In this document: positions 37,692 to 47,771 of the stretch, in pieces
Position numbering within the stretch: position 1 is the first letter of the stretch
How the letters are laid out: every line of letters begins with the position of its first letter
DNA from: Magnetovibrio sp.
GTDB taxonomy: Bacteria; Pseudomonadota; Alphaproteobacteria; Rhodospirillales; Casp-alpha2
Reading direction: 5' to 3'
DNA length: 64,000 nt
NCBI GenBank assembly: GCA_002722175.1
Contig: PBKU01000057.1
Location: 1 to 64,000 of the forward strand
The notes under the pieces: generated by a model
Seen by the model: the letters and a program-made list of their open reading frames with translations, nothing else
Told to the model about the DNA's origin: nothing
The model's database searches: none
Position numbers and translations under genes: made by a program

Positions 37692-39035
37692 TTAGTTGAT
37701 GTTTTCTGACTGGGGTGAAGTTTTCATAATATATACCAAAAGCATCAAGCCTGGAATTGCCCCTATAGTGGTAAAAATAAAAAAAGAAACCCAGTCCATA
37801 CTATCCGCAAGCCATCCCGCACCAGATGCCATCACTGTACGAGAAAATGCCATTAGGGAAGTTAAAAGTGCATATTGTGTTGCTGTGTAGGCAGTACTGC
37901 ATAGGCTCGAAAGATAGGCTACAAATGCCGCTGTCCCCATCCCAGTAGTAATGTTCTCAACTGCAATAGTTAGTGCTAGCATGCTTAAATTGCTGCCTGT
38001 CCACGCCTGAAGGATAAATATCAAATTTGAAACCCCCATCAATAGACCGCACACAAAGAGACCACGGAGAATACCTAACCTGGCAAGTAAAATACCACCT
38101 AAGAAACCACCTGCAACTATAGCGTTGAAGCCGAAAACCTTGGCAACACCAGCAATTTCTGTTTTTGAAAATCCGATTTCCAAAAAAAATGGAATTTTCA
38201 TAACCGCTAGAACAGCATCACCAAACTTATAAAACATTATAAAAAACAATATTGGGAGCCAACTTGGCCGAGATATAAATTCAAGAAAAGGGCAAAGAAA
38301 TGCACTATAAAACCAGATTCCAGCCTCAAGAATCTTTGGAGGAAGCTGTTTCTTGCTTTTAATAAAGGGTTTTATTGACTTCCCTAATATAATTGGAGCC
38401 GGAAAAGAAGGAGCTGCAGGTTCTGGATTAAGCAAAATACTGATTATACCAACAAAAATTAATAACCCCATACCGAGAAATACTAAATTCCATGGCAGCA
38501 TATCTGCAAAAATAAGGCCCGCTGCAGCGCCACCCACCTGCCCAACACGCCACCCAAGAACTATAGTCGCCGCACCTGCAGCAAGATGTTTCCTATCTAA
38601 GATCTCCACCCGATAAGCATCAATAACAATATCTTGGCTAGCTGATGCAAAGGCTACTATAACCGCAAATCCGGCCACTACTAATAAACTGTCCTTCGGG
38701 TTACTATGTCCCAGCGCAATAATTGAAATCAACAAAAAAACCTGGGTAACCAACACCCACCCGCGTCGTCGTCCAAACAAAGGCGTAATAAAAGGAAGGG
38801 AAATATGATCAATTAGAGGGGCCCACAAAAACTTTAATGAATAAGGTAAACTTACTAGAGCAAACAAACCTATACCACTTTTACTAACCCCCCCCTCAAA
38901 TAACCAGGCGGTTAAGGGTTCAGCTAAAACGCCAAAGGGTATCCCGCTCGAAAGGCCAAGAAAAACCATCGATAGAACCCTTCGATCCAAATATATCTTG
39001 AAGGCTTCCAGCCATTTTTTTGTAATAACTCTCAA
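37692..39035 (-). CDS. AmpG-like major-facilitator permease
   Basis: 447 aa, about 12 or more membrane segments. The N-terminal LGLSSGIPFGVLAEPLTAWL and LIDHISLPF...RRRGWV region resembles AmpG muropeptide permeases, which import anhydromuropeptides for recycling. The start is a TTG that overlaps the upstream glycosyltransferase stop as TTGA. Substrate is inferred from family only. Confidence 0.78.
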   Translation of the reverse strand: MRVITKKWLEAFKIYLDRRVLSMVFLGLSSGIPFGVLAEPLTAWLFEGGVSKSGIGLFALVSLPYSLKFLWAPLIDHISLPFITPLFGRRRGWVLVTQVFLLISIIALGHSNPKDSLLVVAGFAVIVAFASASQDIVIDAYRVEILDRKHLAAGAATIVLGWRVGQVGGAAAGLIFADMLPWNLVFLGMGLLIFVGIISILLNPEPAAPSFPAPIILGKSIKPFIKSKKQLPPKILEAGIWFYSAFLCPFLEFISRPSWLPILFFIMFYKFGDAVLAVMKIPFFLEIGFSKTEIAGVAKVFGFNAIVAGGFLGGILLARLGILRGLFVCGLLMGVSNLIFILQAWTGSNLSMLALTIAVENITTGMGTAAFVAYLSSLCSTAYTATQYALLTSLMAFSRTVMASGAGWLADSMDWVSFFIFTTIGAIPGLMLLVYIMKTSPQSENIN

Positions 39036-40276
39036 GCTGAATCCGTAGACAATATTTTGTTACTTTCGGACCATACCTGTTCTACACCTATCGATTCAAT
39101 ACATGGAAAGGGGTTTCTTTTGTTGTCTCGTTTTGTACAACGCCAAAAGCAGTGATAACACGGCATTTTATAGCTTATAAATCGGGTGGTAGAAGGCGTT
39201 AAGTTAGGCGGGTAGGGAAAAAAGCTTGAAAAATGCCCCCCCCCAACTAGAACAACTGTTGGAGCGCCAAGCCCTATGGCAAGGTGAGCAGTTCCAGTAT
39301 CGTTGGAAACTACTAATGCTGCATTTTTTAGTAAGTATAATAAATCGGGCAAGGATGTCTTTCCCGTTAAATTTGTTATTTGAGCTCCACCCTCGGTTTG
39401 AGAAAATACCGGCCACGTGACATTTTCAAAAACGTGCCCAACAATACAGACATTAAAGCCTGCTACTGCGAATTTTTCTGCAAGTGTTTTGTAACCTTCC
39501 AAAGGCCAACGTCGACCAAATTCGTTACTGCCTGGTACTAATACAACGTAATTTTTAAGCTTTCGAAATATTGTAGGTGTTTTTGCAACCCAATTGATTT
39601 TTGGAAATTCTGGCATTATATCACGTCCTAGCAACGCAGAAACAAATCGTGCATGCCTGACAATTTCATGAGTTGGGTAGTCACCGGTGTTTATTATAAG
39701 ATGTGCTTGGCTCAAGTAATACTTAAACTCTGAACGTGTCGTTTCACTTATATATGGATAGCTTACTACCATCTTCGGTGCACCAGAGACCCAAACTAAA
39801 CTATCAGCCATCAATGTTCGACGAAAGTATGAATCACATACAGCTACAGCTACACCTAGCAGCCGCACTTTTACTGAAACACAAAATCTGTAAAGTATTT
39901 TTTTAGCAAAAGCATGCTCATTTATTGTAATTATCTGGTAACCTTCAAAAATTTGTTTGGCAATGGTGGCCCAACTTTTACACCCAAGAATTGTAATATC
40001 TTGTTTCGAAACACCAAAAGCCTCTGAATAATGTTCTAGAGATTGCCGAAATAAGGTCATATCTCCAATGCCGTCCATACGAACAACTAAAACGCCCTTT
40101 CGTTTAAAGAACACTGGTAAATTCCTAGCAACTAGGTCAAACGGACGAAACAACCACCAACGTCGCCGCATCGCACCAGGAAATAAACGCCAAAATCTGG
40201 GAGTTTCAATTTCCGGGTGCCAACTATTTTTTTTATCTATCGGCGAAAACTTGACGCCGTAATTTTTTTTGGCCAT
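39032..40276 (-). CDS. Family 9 (heptosyltransferase-like) glycosyltransferase
   Basis: 414 aa. GT9 features: VLVVRMDGIGDMTLFR near residues 62-77, VLVPGSNEFGRRWPLEGYKTL and the donor-binding VVSNDTGTAHLAIGLGAPTVVL. Near the C-terminus four cysteines, Cys373, Cys376, Cys380 and Cys392, could form a metal site or disulfides. It probably adds a sugar to LPS or another envelope glycan; the sugar is unknown. Basic N-terminal 60 residues (RRRWWLFRPF) suggest membrane contact. Coupled to the AmpG-like gene. Confidence 0.78.
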   Translation of the reverse strand: MAKKNYGVKFSPIDKKNSWHPEIETPRFWRLFPGAMRRRWWLFRPFDLVARNLPVFFKRKGVLVVRMDGIGDMTLFRQSLEHYSEAFGVSKQDITILGCKSWATIAKQIFEGYQIITINEHAFAKKILYRFCVSVKVRLLGVAVAVCDSYFRRTLMADSLVWVSGAPKMVVSYPYISETTRSEFKYYLSQAHLIINTGDYPTHEIVRHARFVSALLGRDIMPEFPKINWVAKTPTIFRKLKNYVVLVPGSNEFGRRWPLEGYKTLAEKFAVAGFNVCIVGHVFENVTWPVFSQTEGGAQITNLTGKTSLPDLLYLLKNAALVVSNDTGTAHLAIGLGAPTVVLVGGGHFSSFFPYPPNLTPSTTRFISYKMPCYHCFWRCTKRDNKRNPFPCIESIGVEQVWSESNKILSTDSA

Positions 40277-40733
40277 AAAAAAACATCACTGAATTATTTC
40301 ACAAAATCATAAAGGGGAGCTAAAATATACTTTTTGGTGAAAAATTGCATTTATCATATCTAATAGACTTTCAAGATGCTGATCAAAATTTATATTTAAT
40401 TTACCTACAATCACATACTAGCATTTCCCAGGATACGCACTAAAGTAAGATCAATACGAAAACAGCTTTATTATTCATTTTTCGAGTACCCCGAGAGGCA
40501 CTTAAAGCCTACCTATTTGCTTGACCGAACGGATCTGATCTCAACGGAGCAAAACACTGCATAAATCAATAAAAACCAACTATTTATAGACTTTTATTAA
40601 TTATTATTTTATTATTTCATTATACTACATTGAAATTAATAAATATACTATATTTACGCGGTTGAGACTCTCGTTTGTTAACTTGTCGTCACTACCTTAA
40701 ACACATTAAGTTTTTTAATACTGACATAAACAC
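40277..40733. other. 457-bp AT-rich divergent region
   Basis: Between the divergent glycosyltransferase and EI24 genes. The stretch 40561-40665 is almost entirely A and T and may be curved or act as an upstream promoter element. At 40696-40716 CTTAA-ACACA-TTAAG followed by six T forms a weak attenuator-like hairpin 18 bp before the EI24 start. No gene or RNA gene seen. Confidence 0.45.
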
Positions 40734-41414
40734 ATGATGTTACGTCTTTTTATTAATTCATTGCATGATATTGTTGAACTACGCTTGCAAAAATATCTTT
40801 GGCTAGCATTCTGTATATCTATAGGTATTTTTCTCATAATTTTTTTTGGCATTATTGCTTTAATTGACATAATCAGTGCTGCAAATATAGGGTGGTTCAC
40901 ATCAACCGTTAAATTCCTGGGTTTTTTCGCATCTTTTGCACTCACTTTAATTTTTTTTCCTACAACTGTAACAGCCATTACTAATTTTTATCTTGAGGAT
41001 ATAGCTTACGCTGTTGAAAACAAACACTATTCTCCTAAACTAGAAATAAATAAACAATCCCTAATTTCCTCTTTAACTACTAGCGTAAAGTTTTTTTGTA
41101 TTTTAGTAGCTTTAAACATCGCCATTTTACCTTTTCTGCTCGTGTTGCCCGTTTTTCCTTTTGTCTATTTTACAATTAACGGGTATCTACATGGACTTGA
41201 ACTTTTTAAAATTATTGCGAATCGTCAATTTTGTGCAAAAGATGTAGATATTATTATAAGATCGAAGCGCATTCAAATATTTGCTGCAGGCGTTATAATT
41301 GTGCTTGTGCAAACTGTTCCTTTAATTAATCTTTTTGCTCCTGTTGTCGGGGCGGTTACAATGGTACACCTTTTCCATTGCTGGAAAGCCGATCACAGCG
41401 TTAGATTATCATGA
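40734..41414 (+). CDS. EI24/CysZ-like integral membrane protein
   Basis: 226 aa with about five hydrophobic segments in pairs. The middle contains NFYLEDIAYAVENKHY and the long helix region PFVYFTINGYLHGLELF, resembling EI24-domain proteins. CysZ members take up sulfate, but most alphaproteobacterial EI24 proteins are uncharacterised. It starts with two consecutive ATG codons. It leads a plus-strand unit with the bactofilin and a small envelope protein. Confidence 0.7.
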   Translation: MMLRLFINSLHDIVELRLQKYLWLAFCISIGIFLIIFFGIIALIDIISAANIGWFTSTVKFLGFFASFALTLIFFPTTVTAITNFYLEDIAYAVENKHYSPKLEINKQSLISSLTTSVKFFCILVALNIAILPFLLVLPVFPFVYFTINGYLHGLELFKIIANRQFCAKDVDIIIRSKRIQIFAAGVIIVLVQTVPLINLFAPVVGAVTMVHLFHCWKADHSVRLS

Positions 41415-41448
41415 CGTTTTCTGCTAAAACTTAAAAAGGGGGCTAGAA

Positions 41449-42087
41449 ATGTTCAATAAAAAAACCGACAAAAGTAGTGAGGAGAATTCTAAGCCCGATG
41501 ACTCCTCGAACACTAATAGCGAGCTAGCGCCACCTCTAAAACCCTTCTCAAAGAAAGGCTCACACATACCAAACAAACCTCCTGTTTCATCAAGTTTTCA
41601 ACTTGAACCACATGTAACACGTAAAACTGAAATCCCGAGAGGTCCTGATAGAAAGTTTAAGCCCCAACGCAATTCGGATATTGACAGTAAAACATTAATC
41701 GTAGGTCGGTCTATTGAACTGCGTGGTGAGATTACATCTTGCGATCATCTAATTATTGAAGGATATGTCGAGATCACCCTGCCGGGGGCACGCGTGCTCG
41801 AAATTTCTACTGACGGGCGATACAAAGGCTCAGCCGAAGTTGAAGTCGCGGATATAAGTGGCCGTTTTGAGGGTGACTTAACAGCGAGAGATCGCCTGAT
41901 AGTTAGATCAGGCGGTAGAATTTTTGGGAAAGTCCGATATGGGCGTATTGTAATAGAATCTGGTGGGGAGGTAGCCGGGGAAATGAAAACCCTTGACCCA
42001 ACGTCATTTGATGAAACTAACAACAATCAAGCTGACCCTAAGAATAGTCATAAAAAGTCCCAGGCAGCAAAAAAAAGGAACACCTAA
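41449..42087 (+). CDS. Bactofilin
   Basis: 212 aa. A disordered polar N-terminus (about 1-75, rich in Lys, Pro and Ser) and C-terminal tail flank a bactofilin beta-helix core (about 78-180): TLIVGRSIELRGEITSCDHLIIEGYV split across repeats, then FEGDLTARDRLIVRSGGRIFG. Bactofilins polymerise into cytoskeletal scaffolds that place wall enzymes. There is no M23 peptidase neighbour. Its TAA stop overlaps the next gene's ATG by one base. Confidence 0.88.
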   Translation: MFNKKTDKSSEENSKPDDSSNTNSELAPPLKPFSKKGSHIPNKPPVSSSFQLEPHVTRKTEIPRGPDRKFKPQRNSDIDSKTLIVGRSIELRGEITSCDHLIIEGYVEITLPGARVLEISTDGRYKGSAEVEVADISGRFEGDLTARDRLIVRSGGRIFGKVRYGRIVIESGGEVAGEMKTLDPTSFDETNNNQADPKNSHKKSQAAKKRNT

Positions 42088-42581
42088 TGCAACTGACCTC
42101 CGGGTTTCGACTCTTTTTTCTGTGCTGTGTATTATTTGGTCTTGTTAACTGCAAAAAGCATTCGCATACCTTAAAGACTAAAGTCGCAACGGTTTCTGAA
42201 AAACAAAGCACCACTGTTTTTGCTCCTGTGCCCGCAATAAACCAGGATATACCCCCATCTAGGTCCAACAAGCTACCGCCCCAAGATAGCACGCTGGAAT
42301 CTTCGATTGTAGCTTCCTACCCAGATATAGAGACTCTTTCCGGGATGGCGTTGACAGAAATTTCTGATTTATTGGGCGAGCCCGATCTAGCTCGACACGA
42401 TCCACCTGCAATATATTGGCAGTACAAGCTTATTAACTGCACTCTGGATTTTTATCTTTACCCCGACAAAAAAGATAAACACACCCACAGGGTGACTTTT
42501 TTCCAAACTCGTGGCAACCAGCCCTTAAACTCTTGTTTTACCAATGCAATTGCTCGCAACAAGAATGTCCCAAGCAGCTAA
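42087..42581 (+). CDS. Small exported envelope protein, unknown function
   Basis: 164 aa. The N-terminus is a signal-like hydrophobic segment ending LFGLVNC at Cys22, a possible but imperfect lipobox because Asn replaces Gly/Ala/Ser at -1. A Pro/Ser-rich linker follows, then a conserved-looking domain (about 75-155): LSGMALTEISDLLGEPDLARHDPP, IYWQYKLINCTLDFYLYPD and a second Cys in LNSCF. The start of that domain recalls BamE/SmpA-like lipoproteins, but I cannot assign it. Translationally coupled to the bactofilin. Confidence 0.65.
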   Translation: MQLTSGFRLFFLCCVLFGLVNCKKHSHTLKTKVATVSEKQSTTVFAPVPAINQDIPPSRSNKLPPQDSTLESSIVASYPDIETLSGMALTEISDLLGEPDLARHDPPAIYWQYKLINCTLDFYLYPDKKDKHTHRVTFFQTRGNQPLNSCFTNAIARNKNVPSS

Positions 42582-42705
42582 GCACTCATTTTGGCCGCTT
42601 AGCTGAAAAAGATAAGAGATCACAGTTCAAAAAATCTGGTATCTGGCTATCAGTTAAGCTCGGACCTTTGGTCGACGCTTTGATGATATTGCTTCAAGGA
42701 AAAAA

Positions 42706-43506
42706 TCAATCTAAATTAAGCACATCACGCATACTATATAGACCAGGCTCTTTTTGGCCAATCCATAGAGCAGCTCGGAGGGCCCCCTTTACAAAAAGAG
42801 CCCGATCGCTGGCTTTATGAGTGAACTCTATGCGTTCACCATACCCGGCAAATATTATACTATGATCACCAACCACGTCTCCTCCCCTTAGAACCGAATA
42901 CCCTATCTCGCCATCAGACCGGGGGCCAGCCTGCCCCTTTCTACCAAAAAGAGCTTTCTCACTATGCTTAACCCCCATACCACTAGCCGCTGCTTCCCCT
43001 AGCATAAGCGCCGTACCTGAGGGTGCGTCAACTTTCTTCCGGTGATGCATTTCAAGCACCTCAACGTCCCAGCCTTCGCCAAGTATTTTGGCAGCTTTCT
43101 CTGTAATACCGACTAGCAAATTAATACCCATACTCATATTACCAGCCTGTACAATAGCAGCCATTAATGCCGCATTATTAATATACATCTGCTCCTCGTC
43201 AGATAAGCCGGTTGTGCCAATTATTAATGCGGTTCTAGTTTCAGCAGCTAGTTTAGCATGATTTACCGTAGCGGCGGGGGCTGTAAAATCTATAATTACA
43301 TCGGAATCTTGAAACAGCGATAACGGGTCACTCCCAATATAAACTGGTTTTTTGTCTAGTCCCAGTAAAGCGGCTATGTCTTGTCCAACAAGTGCACTCT
43401 CTGGATGTTCTGTGCCCCCTACAAACTCTACCCTATCGTCATTTATGGCACCAGCTACCAACATACGCCCCATTTGGCCCCAACAACCAACAACTCCAAC
43501 TTTCAT
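42706..43506 (-). CDS. dapB: 4-hydroxy-tetrahydrodipicolinate reductase DapB
   Basis: 266 aa; NAD(P)H-dependent step of lysine and diaminopimelate synthesis. Nucleotide motif GCWGQMGR (7-14), FTAPAATVNHA, and the signature EMHHRKKVDAPSGTAL are intact. Last gene of the hrcA-grpE-dnaK-dnaJ series on the minus strand. Confidence 0.95.
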   Translation of the reverse strand: MKVGVVGCWGQMGRMLVAGAINDDRVEFVGGTEHPESALVGQDIAALLGLDKKPVYIGSDPLSLFQDSDVIIDFTAPAATVNHAKLAAETRTALIIGTTGLSDEEQMYINNAALMAAIVQAGNMSMGINLLVGITEKAAKILGEGWDVEVLEMHHRKKVDAPSGTALMLGEAAASGMGVKHSEKALFGRKGQAGPRSDGEIGYSVLRGGDVVGDHSIIFAGYGERIEFTHKASDRALFVKGALRAALWIGQKEPGLYSMRDVLNLD

Positions 43507-43570
43507 AGTGCCCCCTTTATAGCCAAAGGACCTCGCAGAAGTATGGGTGACCTAAAACACCTAAAAAATT

Positions 43571-44695
43571 TTACTCACTCAAGTCTTCCCAAAGTTCTTT
43601 TACTTTATCAAAAAACCCCTGTGATTGTGGACTGTGCTTTTTACTTCCTCCCCCCTTTTCAGCAAATTCTTTTAAAAGCTCTTTTTGCCTTTTTGTTAGG
43701 TTTACTGGTGTCTCAACAATGGTTTGCACAAACATGTCGCCCCTAGCCTTACTTCGGAGAATACTCATGCCCTTTCCTTTCAGGCGTAATTGGTATCCAG
43801 TGGAAGTTCCCTCTGGAATATTCACCCTAGCTAGCTTCCCCTCAACGGTAGGGACTTCTATTGCACCCCCTAGTGCAGCTACAGTCATTGGGATTGGAAC
43901 ACGGCAGTTTATATCAACACCTTCTCGTTGAAAAAATCGATGGGGTCGAATAGCAAGAAAAATGTACAAATCCCCTGGAGGGGCGCCACGAACACCTGCC
44001 TCACCCTCACCTGACAAACGTATCCTGGTTCCATCTTCAACACCGGGGGGAATATTAACTGAAAGATTTTTCTTTTTGTTCACACGCCCCTGCCCCCCGC
44101 AAGAGGTGCAGGGGTCTTTTATCATATGGCCTGTCCCACCACAATTTGGGCAAGTTCGTTCAACAGTAAAAAAGCCTGACTGAGCACGCACTCTTCCAGC
44201 GCCACCACAACCTGAGCAAGCCCCAGGCCGAGCCCCGCCCTCTGAACCGCTTCCACTGCAGTCCCCGCACAGTACCGATGCCGGAACGCGAATATCTGTT
44301 TTTTTACCAGTGAAAGCCTCCTCTAAATCTATTTCCATATTAAACCGTAAATCCGAACCCTGTCCTGAATTTGTGTGACTCCTACCACCCGCACCAAACG
44401 CACCAAACATTTCGTCAAATATGTCAGCGAAGCCCGAACCAAAACCCCCACCGCCTCCTTGACCACCCTGCTCAAACGCCGCATGTCCAAAGCGATCATA
44501 TGCTGCTCGCTTTTCATCATCTTTCAAGATTTCGTAAGCTTCGCTAACTTCTTTAAAATTTTTTTCTGCCTCAGCGTTATCCGGATTACGGTCAGGGTGA
44601 TATTTCATAGCAAGCTTGCGATAAGCTTTTTTTATTTCTTCAGAATTCGCACTACGGTTTATTCCGAGGGCTTCATAGAAATCTCGCTTGGGCAT
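43571..44695 (-). CDS. dnaJ: Co-chaperone DnaJ
   Basis: 374 aa, type I DnaJ. J domain with HPD (residues 33-35), Gly/Phe-rich linker (about 76-110), zinc-finger region with four CxxCxGxG-type repeats (about 142-205) and C-terminal substrate-binding domain. It stimulates DnaK ATPase. 110 bp after dnaK. Confidence 0.96.
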   Translation of the reverse strand: MPKRDFYEALGINRSANSEEIKKAYRKLAMKYHPDRNPDNAEAEKNFKEVSEAYEILKDDEKRAAYDRFGHAAFEQGGQGGGGGFGSGFADIFDEMFGAFGAGGRSHTNSGQGSDLRFNMEIDLEEAFTGKKTDIRVPASVLCGDCSGSGSEGGARPGACSGCGGAGRVRAQSGFFTVERTCPNCGGTGHMIKDPCTSCGGQGRVNKKKNLSVNIPPGVEDGTRIRLSGEGEAGVRGAPPGDLYIFLAIRPHRFFQREGVDINCRVPIPMTVAALGGAIEVPTVEGKLARVNIPEGTSTGYQLRLKGKGMSILRSKARGDMFVQTIVETPVNLTKRQKELLKEFAEKGGGSKKHSPQSQGFFDKVKELWEDLSE

Positions 44696-44805
44696 GCCTG
44701 CTCCCTAAAATTGCTTTGGTCAGCTCTTGTTGAAGGCTTCTGATGTCTGCGAAATGAGTAAATACGTTAACGAAAACCTTAAAGAATTCGACGTTATCTA
44801 TTGTT

Positions 44806-46731
44806 TTACTGTTTTTTATCTTCTTTGTTATTTTGCTCGTCCGGATCAACTTCCTCAAATTCCGCATCGACAACTGGTTCGTCGTCATTTTTTTCTTCTG
44901 AAGGCTCCCCTTTCGCTACTTCTTCTTGACTTGCCTTATACATGGCTTCGCCCAGTTTCATAGAGACTTGGGCTAACGCTTCAGACTTCGCTTTGATTAA
45001 ATCCGGATCATCACCATCAATCGCACTTTTTAATTCGCTTAACGCTGATTCAACCTCTGTTTTATCCTCACTCGAAATTTTCTCACCAAATTCTGAAAGA
45101 TTTTTTTCTGTTGTATGAATCAAAGAATCCGCATTGTTACGGACATCAACGGTCTCACGTCTTTTCTTATCATCCTCAGCATGAGACTCTGCATCTTGCA
45201 CCATAGATTCAATATCTTCATCAGAAAGCCCCCCAGATGCCTGGATTCGTATCTGTTGTTCCTTCCCTGTGGCAGTATCTTTCGCGGAAACATTAACAAT
45301 GCCATTAGCATCAATATCAAAAGTAACTTCGATCTGAGGCACGCCACGAGGAGCGGGTGGAATCCCCATAAGATCAAACTGTCCAAGCATCTTATTATCA
45401 GCCGCCATTTCCCGTTCACCTTGAAACACTCGAATGGTAACTGCGTTTTGGTTGTCTTCAGCCGTTGAAAAGACCTGGCTCTTACGTGTAGGAATTGTAG
45501 TATTACGGTCAATCAAACGGGTAAATACTCCGCCAAGCGTCTCTATACCTAACGACAACGGTGTTACATCTAAAAGCAATACGTCCTTCACGTCACCTTT
45601 TAGAACCCCACCCTGTATTGCCGCCCCAAGGGCTACTACTTCGTCAGGATTAACCCCCTTGTGGGGCTCACGCCCAAAGACCTCTTTAACCGTTTCTATA
45701 ACTTGAGGCATCCGTGTCATGCCTCCAACCAAAATTATTTCGTCAATTTCAGATGCCTTAAGATCTGCGTCTTTTAGAGCATTCTTGCATGGTCCAATCG
45801 TTCTTTGAACAAGATCTTCTACAAGCGCCTCCAGTTTTGCCCTGGTTAATTTGATATTTAGATGTTTTGGTCCCGCTTGGTCCGCTGTAATAAACGGTAG
45901 ATTGATTTCTGTCTGCCCTGCAGAACTCAGTTCGATTTTGGCATTTTCTGCAGCTTCCTTTAGCCGCTGCAAAGCCAGGCGGTCTTCACGTAAATCTATA
46001 GTGTTATCTTTTCTAAATTCTTCGGCAAGGTAATCAACAATGCGCGTATCAAAATCCTCGCCTCCTAAGAACGTATCGCCATTTGTGGATTTTACTTCAA
46101 AGACACCATCTCCTATTTCCATAATAGAGACGTCAAAAGTACCTCCTCCTAGATCATAAACCGCTATAGTGCCGCTTTCTTTTTTCTCTAGCCCATATGC
46201 TAACGCCGCCGCAGTTGGTTCATTAATAATTCGCAGCACCTCCAAACCAGCTATTTTCCCTGCATCTTTCGTAGCTTGCCGTTGAGAATCATTAAAATAT
46301 GCAGGAACTGTAATAACAGCCTGGTTAACATCTTCTCCAAGAAAACTTTCGGCCGTTTCTTTCATTTTTTGCAAAATAAAAGCGCTTACCTGAGAGGGGG
46401 AATATTTATTTTCGCCTACCTCTACCCATGCGTCGCCGTTATCACCCGGCACAATATGATAGGGAACAAGCTTTTTATCTTTTTCAGTAATTGGGTCATC
46501 ATGACGACGGCCAATTAACCGCTTGATTGCAAAAAGGGTGCTTTCTGGATTAGTTACCGCCTGACGTTTTGCTGGTTGGCCAACTAACCTTTCGCCATCG
46601 TCTGTAAATGCAACCATCGATGGTGTCGTTCTCGCACCCTCAACATTTTCGATAACCTTGGCATCTTTACCATCCATTAGGGCGACACAAGAGTTTGTTG
46701 TCCCAAGGTCAATGCCAATGACTTTGCTCAT
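44806..46731 (-). CDS. dnaK: Chaperone DnaK (Hsp70)
   Basis: 641 aa. ATPase signatures [25 protein letters not shown] and [12 protein letters not shown] are all present; the substrate-binding domain and an acidic C-terminal tail ([14 protein letters not shown]) follow. Full length. A 223-bp spacer upstream carries its own candidate promoter. Confidence 0.97.
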   Translation of the reverse strand: MSKVIGIDLGTTNSCVALMDGKDAKVIENVEGARTTPSMVAFTDDGERLVGQPAKRQAVTNPESTLFAIKRLIGRRHDDPITEKDKKLVPYHIVPGDNGDAWVEVGENKYSPSQVSAFILQKMKETAESFLGEDVNQAVITVPAYFNDSQRQATKDAGKIAGLEVLRIINEPTAAALAYGLEKKESGTIAVYDLGGGTFDVSIMEIGDGVFEVKSTNGDTFLGGEDFDTRIVDYLAEEFRKDNTIDLREDRLALQRLKEAAENAKIELSSAGQTEINLPFITADQAGPKHLNIKLTRAKLEALVEDLVQRTIGPCKNALKDADLKASEIDEIILVGGMTRMPQVIETVKEVFGREPHKGVNPDEVVALGAAIQGGVLKGDVKDVLLLDVTPLSLGIETLGGVFTRLIDRNTTIPTRKSQVFSTAEDNQNAVTIRVFQGEREMAADNKMLGQFDLMGIPPAPRGVPQIEVTFDIDANGIVNVSAKDTATGKEQQIRIQASGGLSDEDIESMVQDAESHAEDDKKRRETVDVRNNADSLIHTTEKNLSEFGEKISSEDKTEVESALSELKSAIDGDDPDLIKAKSEALAQVSMKLGEAMYKASQEEVAKGEPSEEKNDDEPVVDAEFEEVDPDEQNNKEDKKQ

Positions 46732-46849
46732 AATATATTATTCCTTTATGCAATTAGTAATTGTTTTTACGTTAAATGCCTGAAGTCTTGTGTCGACCTA
46801 ATCCAATATTTTAAACGCGAGAACCGCATAAATCCTTGTTTCCGTTTGT

Positions 46850-46878
46850 TATATATGCGTGAACCCACACGAACGCAA
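46850..46878 (-). promoter_or_regulatory. Candidate promoter upstream of dnaK
   Basis: Minus-strand -35 TTGCGT (46873-46878) and -10 TATATA (46850-46855) with a 17-bp spacer, about 120 bp before the dnaK start. The -10 context CGCATATAT could also suit an alphaproteobacterial heat-shock sigma factor. Confidence 0.4.
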
Positions 46879-46934
46879 CCTACTAGCCACAAATATTATT
46901 TCTTTCCAAATGACAGAATTTACAATAGCAAACT

Positions 46935-46949
46935 ATTATTGCAAATAAT
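46935..46949 (-). repeat. Small hairpin just after grpE
   Basis: ATTATT-GCA-AATAAT, perfect 6-bp AT stem, 6 bp beyond the grpE stop. It overlaps a second imperfect CAATAG/CTATTATTG repeat. Possibly a transcript-end or processing structure. Confidence 0.3.
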
Positions 46950-46954
46950 GGCAC

Positions 46955-47755
46955 CTATAATTCTTCGTCAACCTTAGAACCTGGGCCTCCATTATCGTCC
47001 TCGTAGGCTTCTGAAACAAATTGGTTGGGTTCAGCGCCACCGTCATTGCTAATTTCCTTTGGGTCCTCCGGCCCCCCTTTTGTCACACCAACCTTTGCCG
47101 GTCGCAACAAGAGGCCGTTAATCGTATAGCCGACTTCTAATACCTGTCCAACAGAGCCTGTTGGCTGGCTAGAATCCTCATATTCAAACATTGCTTCATG
47201 AAACCGCGGGTCAAATTTTTTTCCCTCTGCCTCCATTGCCTGCACATTCTGGCGATTCAATGCTGATATTATTGTTTTCTCAATTATTTTAATGCCTTCT
47301 ACAAAACTCGAGTACGTTTCATTCTCTGAAAGCATTTGGTCATCTATATTGTCAAGCGCCCTATGAATGTTATCCGCTACAGGTAGAATTTCCTTGGCAA
47401 AATTCGCGTTTGCTCGTTTGGAAAACTCCTCCCTATCCCGAATAGCTCTGCGGCGCACATTTTCAGCTTCCGCAAGTGCTCGCAGTAATTTATCATTAAC
47501 CTCCACTAACTCTACCTCAAGATTTGCAATTTGATCAGTTTCGTCCATTCCCTCAACATCTGATAATGTTTCGGCATTATTTTGCATTTTTTCTTCTAAA
47601 TGTAGTTCTGCATTTTTTTCCGAACTTGGTGTAAATGTCTTGGTGCTTTTATCTGCATCACCGTCATCAAATTCCGCTGTGTTAGGTTGATCATTATCTT
47701 TTTCTTTATCTGTATTTTTTGTCTCAGTATCTTTAGAAAATTTTTTGTTAGACAT
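46955..47755 (-). CDS. grpE: Nucleotide exchange factor GrpE
   Basis: 266 aa. A long acidic, disordered N-terminus (about 85 residues) precedes the coiled coil (VELVEVNDKLLRALAEAENVRRRA) and the beta domain ending VGYTINGLLLRPAKVGVTKGG. It releases ADP from DnaK. A further tail of about 35 residues is longer than usual. The frame extends into hrcA, but ATG 47755 has AAAGGTG upstream and follows the hrcA stop by 16 bp. Confidence 0.93.
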   Translation of the reverse strand: MSNKKFSKDTETKNTDKEKDNDQPNTAEFDDGDADKSTKTFTPSSEKNAELHLEEKMQNNAETLSDVEGMDETDQIANLEVELVEVNDKLLRALAEAENVRRRAIRDREEFSKRANANFAKEILPVADNIHRALDNIDDQMLSENETYSSFVEGIKIIEKTIISALNRQNVQAMEAEGKKFDPRFHEAMFEYEDSSQPTGSVGQVLEVGYTINGLLLRPAKVGVTKGGPEDPKEISNDGGAEPNQFVSEAYEDDNGGPGSKVDEEL

Positions 47756-47771
47756 TTTTTCTATTTCACCT

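Noticed and set aside
40561-40665. AT-rich tract as a replication origin
   Set aside because: No DnaA boxes seen and no origin-type neighbouring genes.
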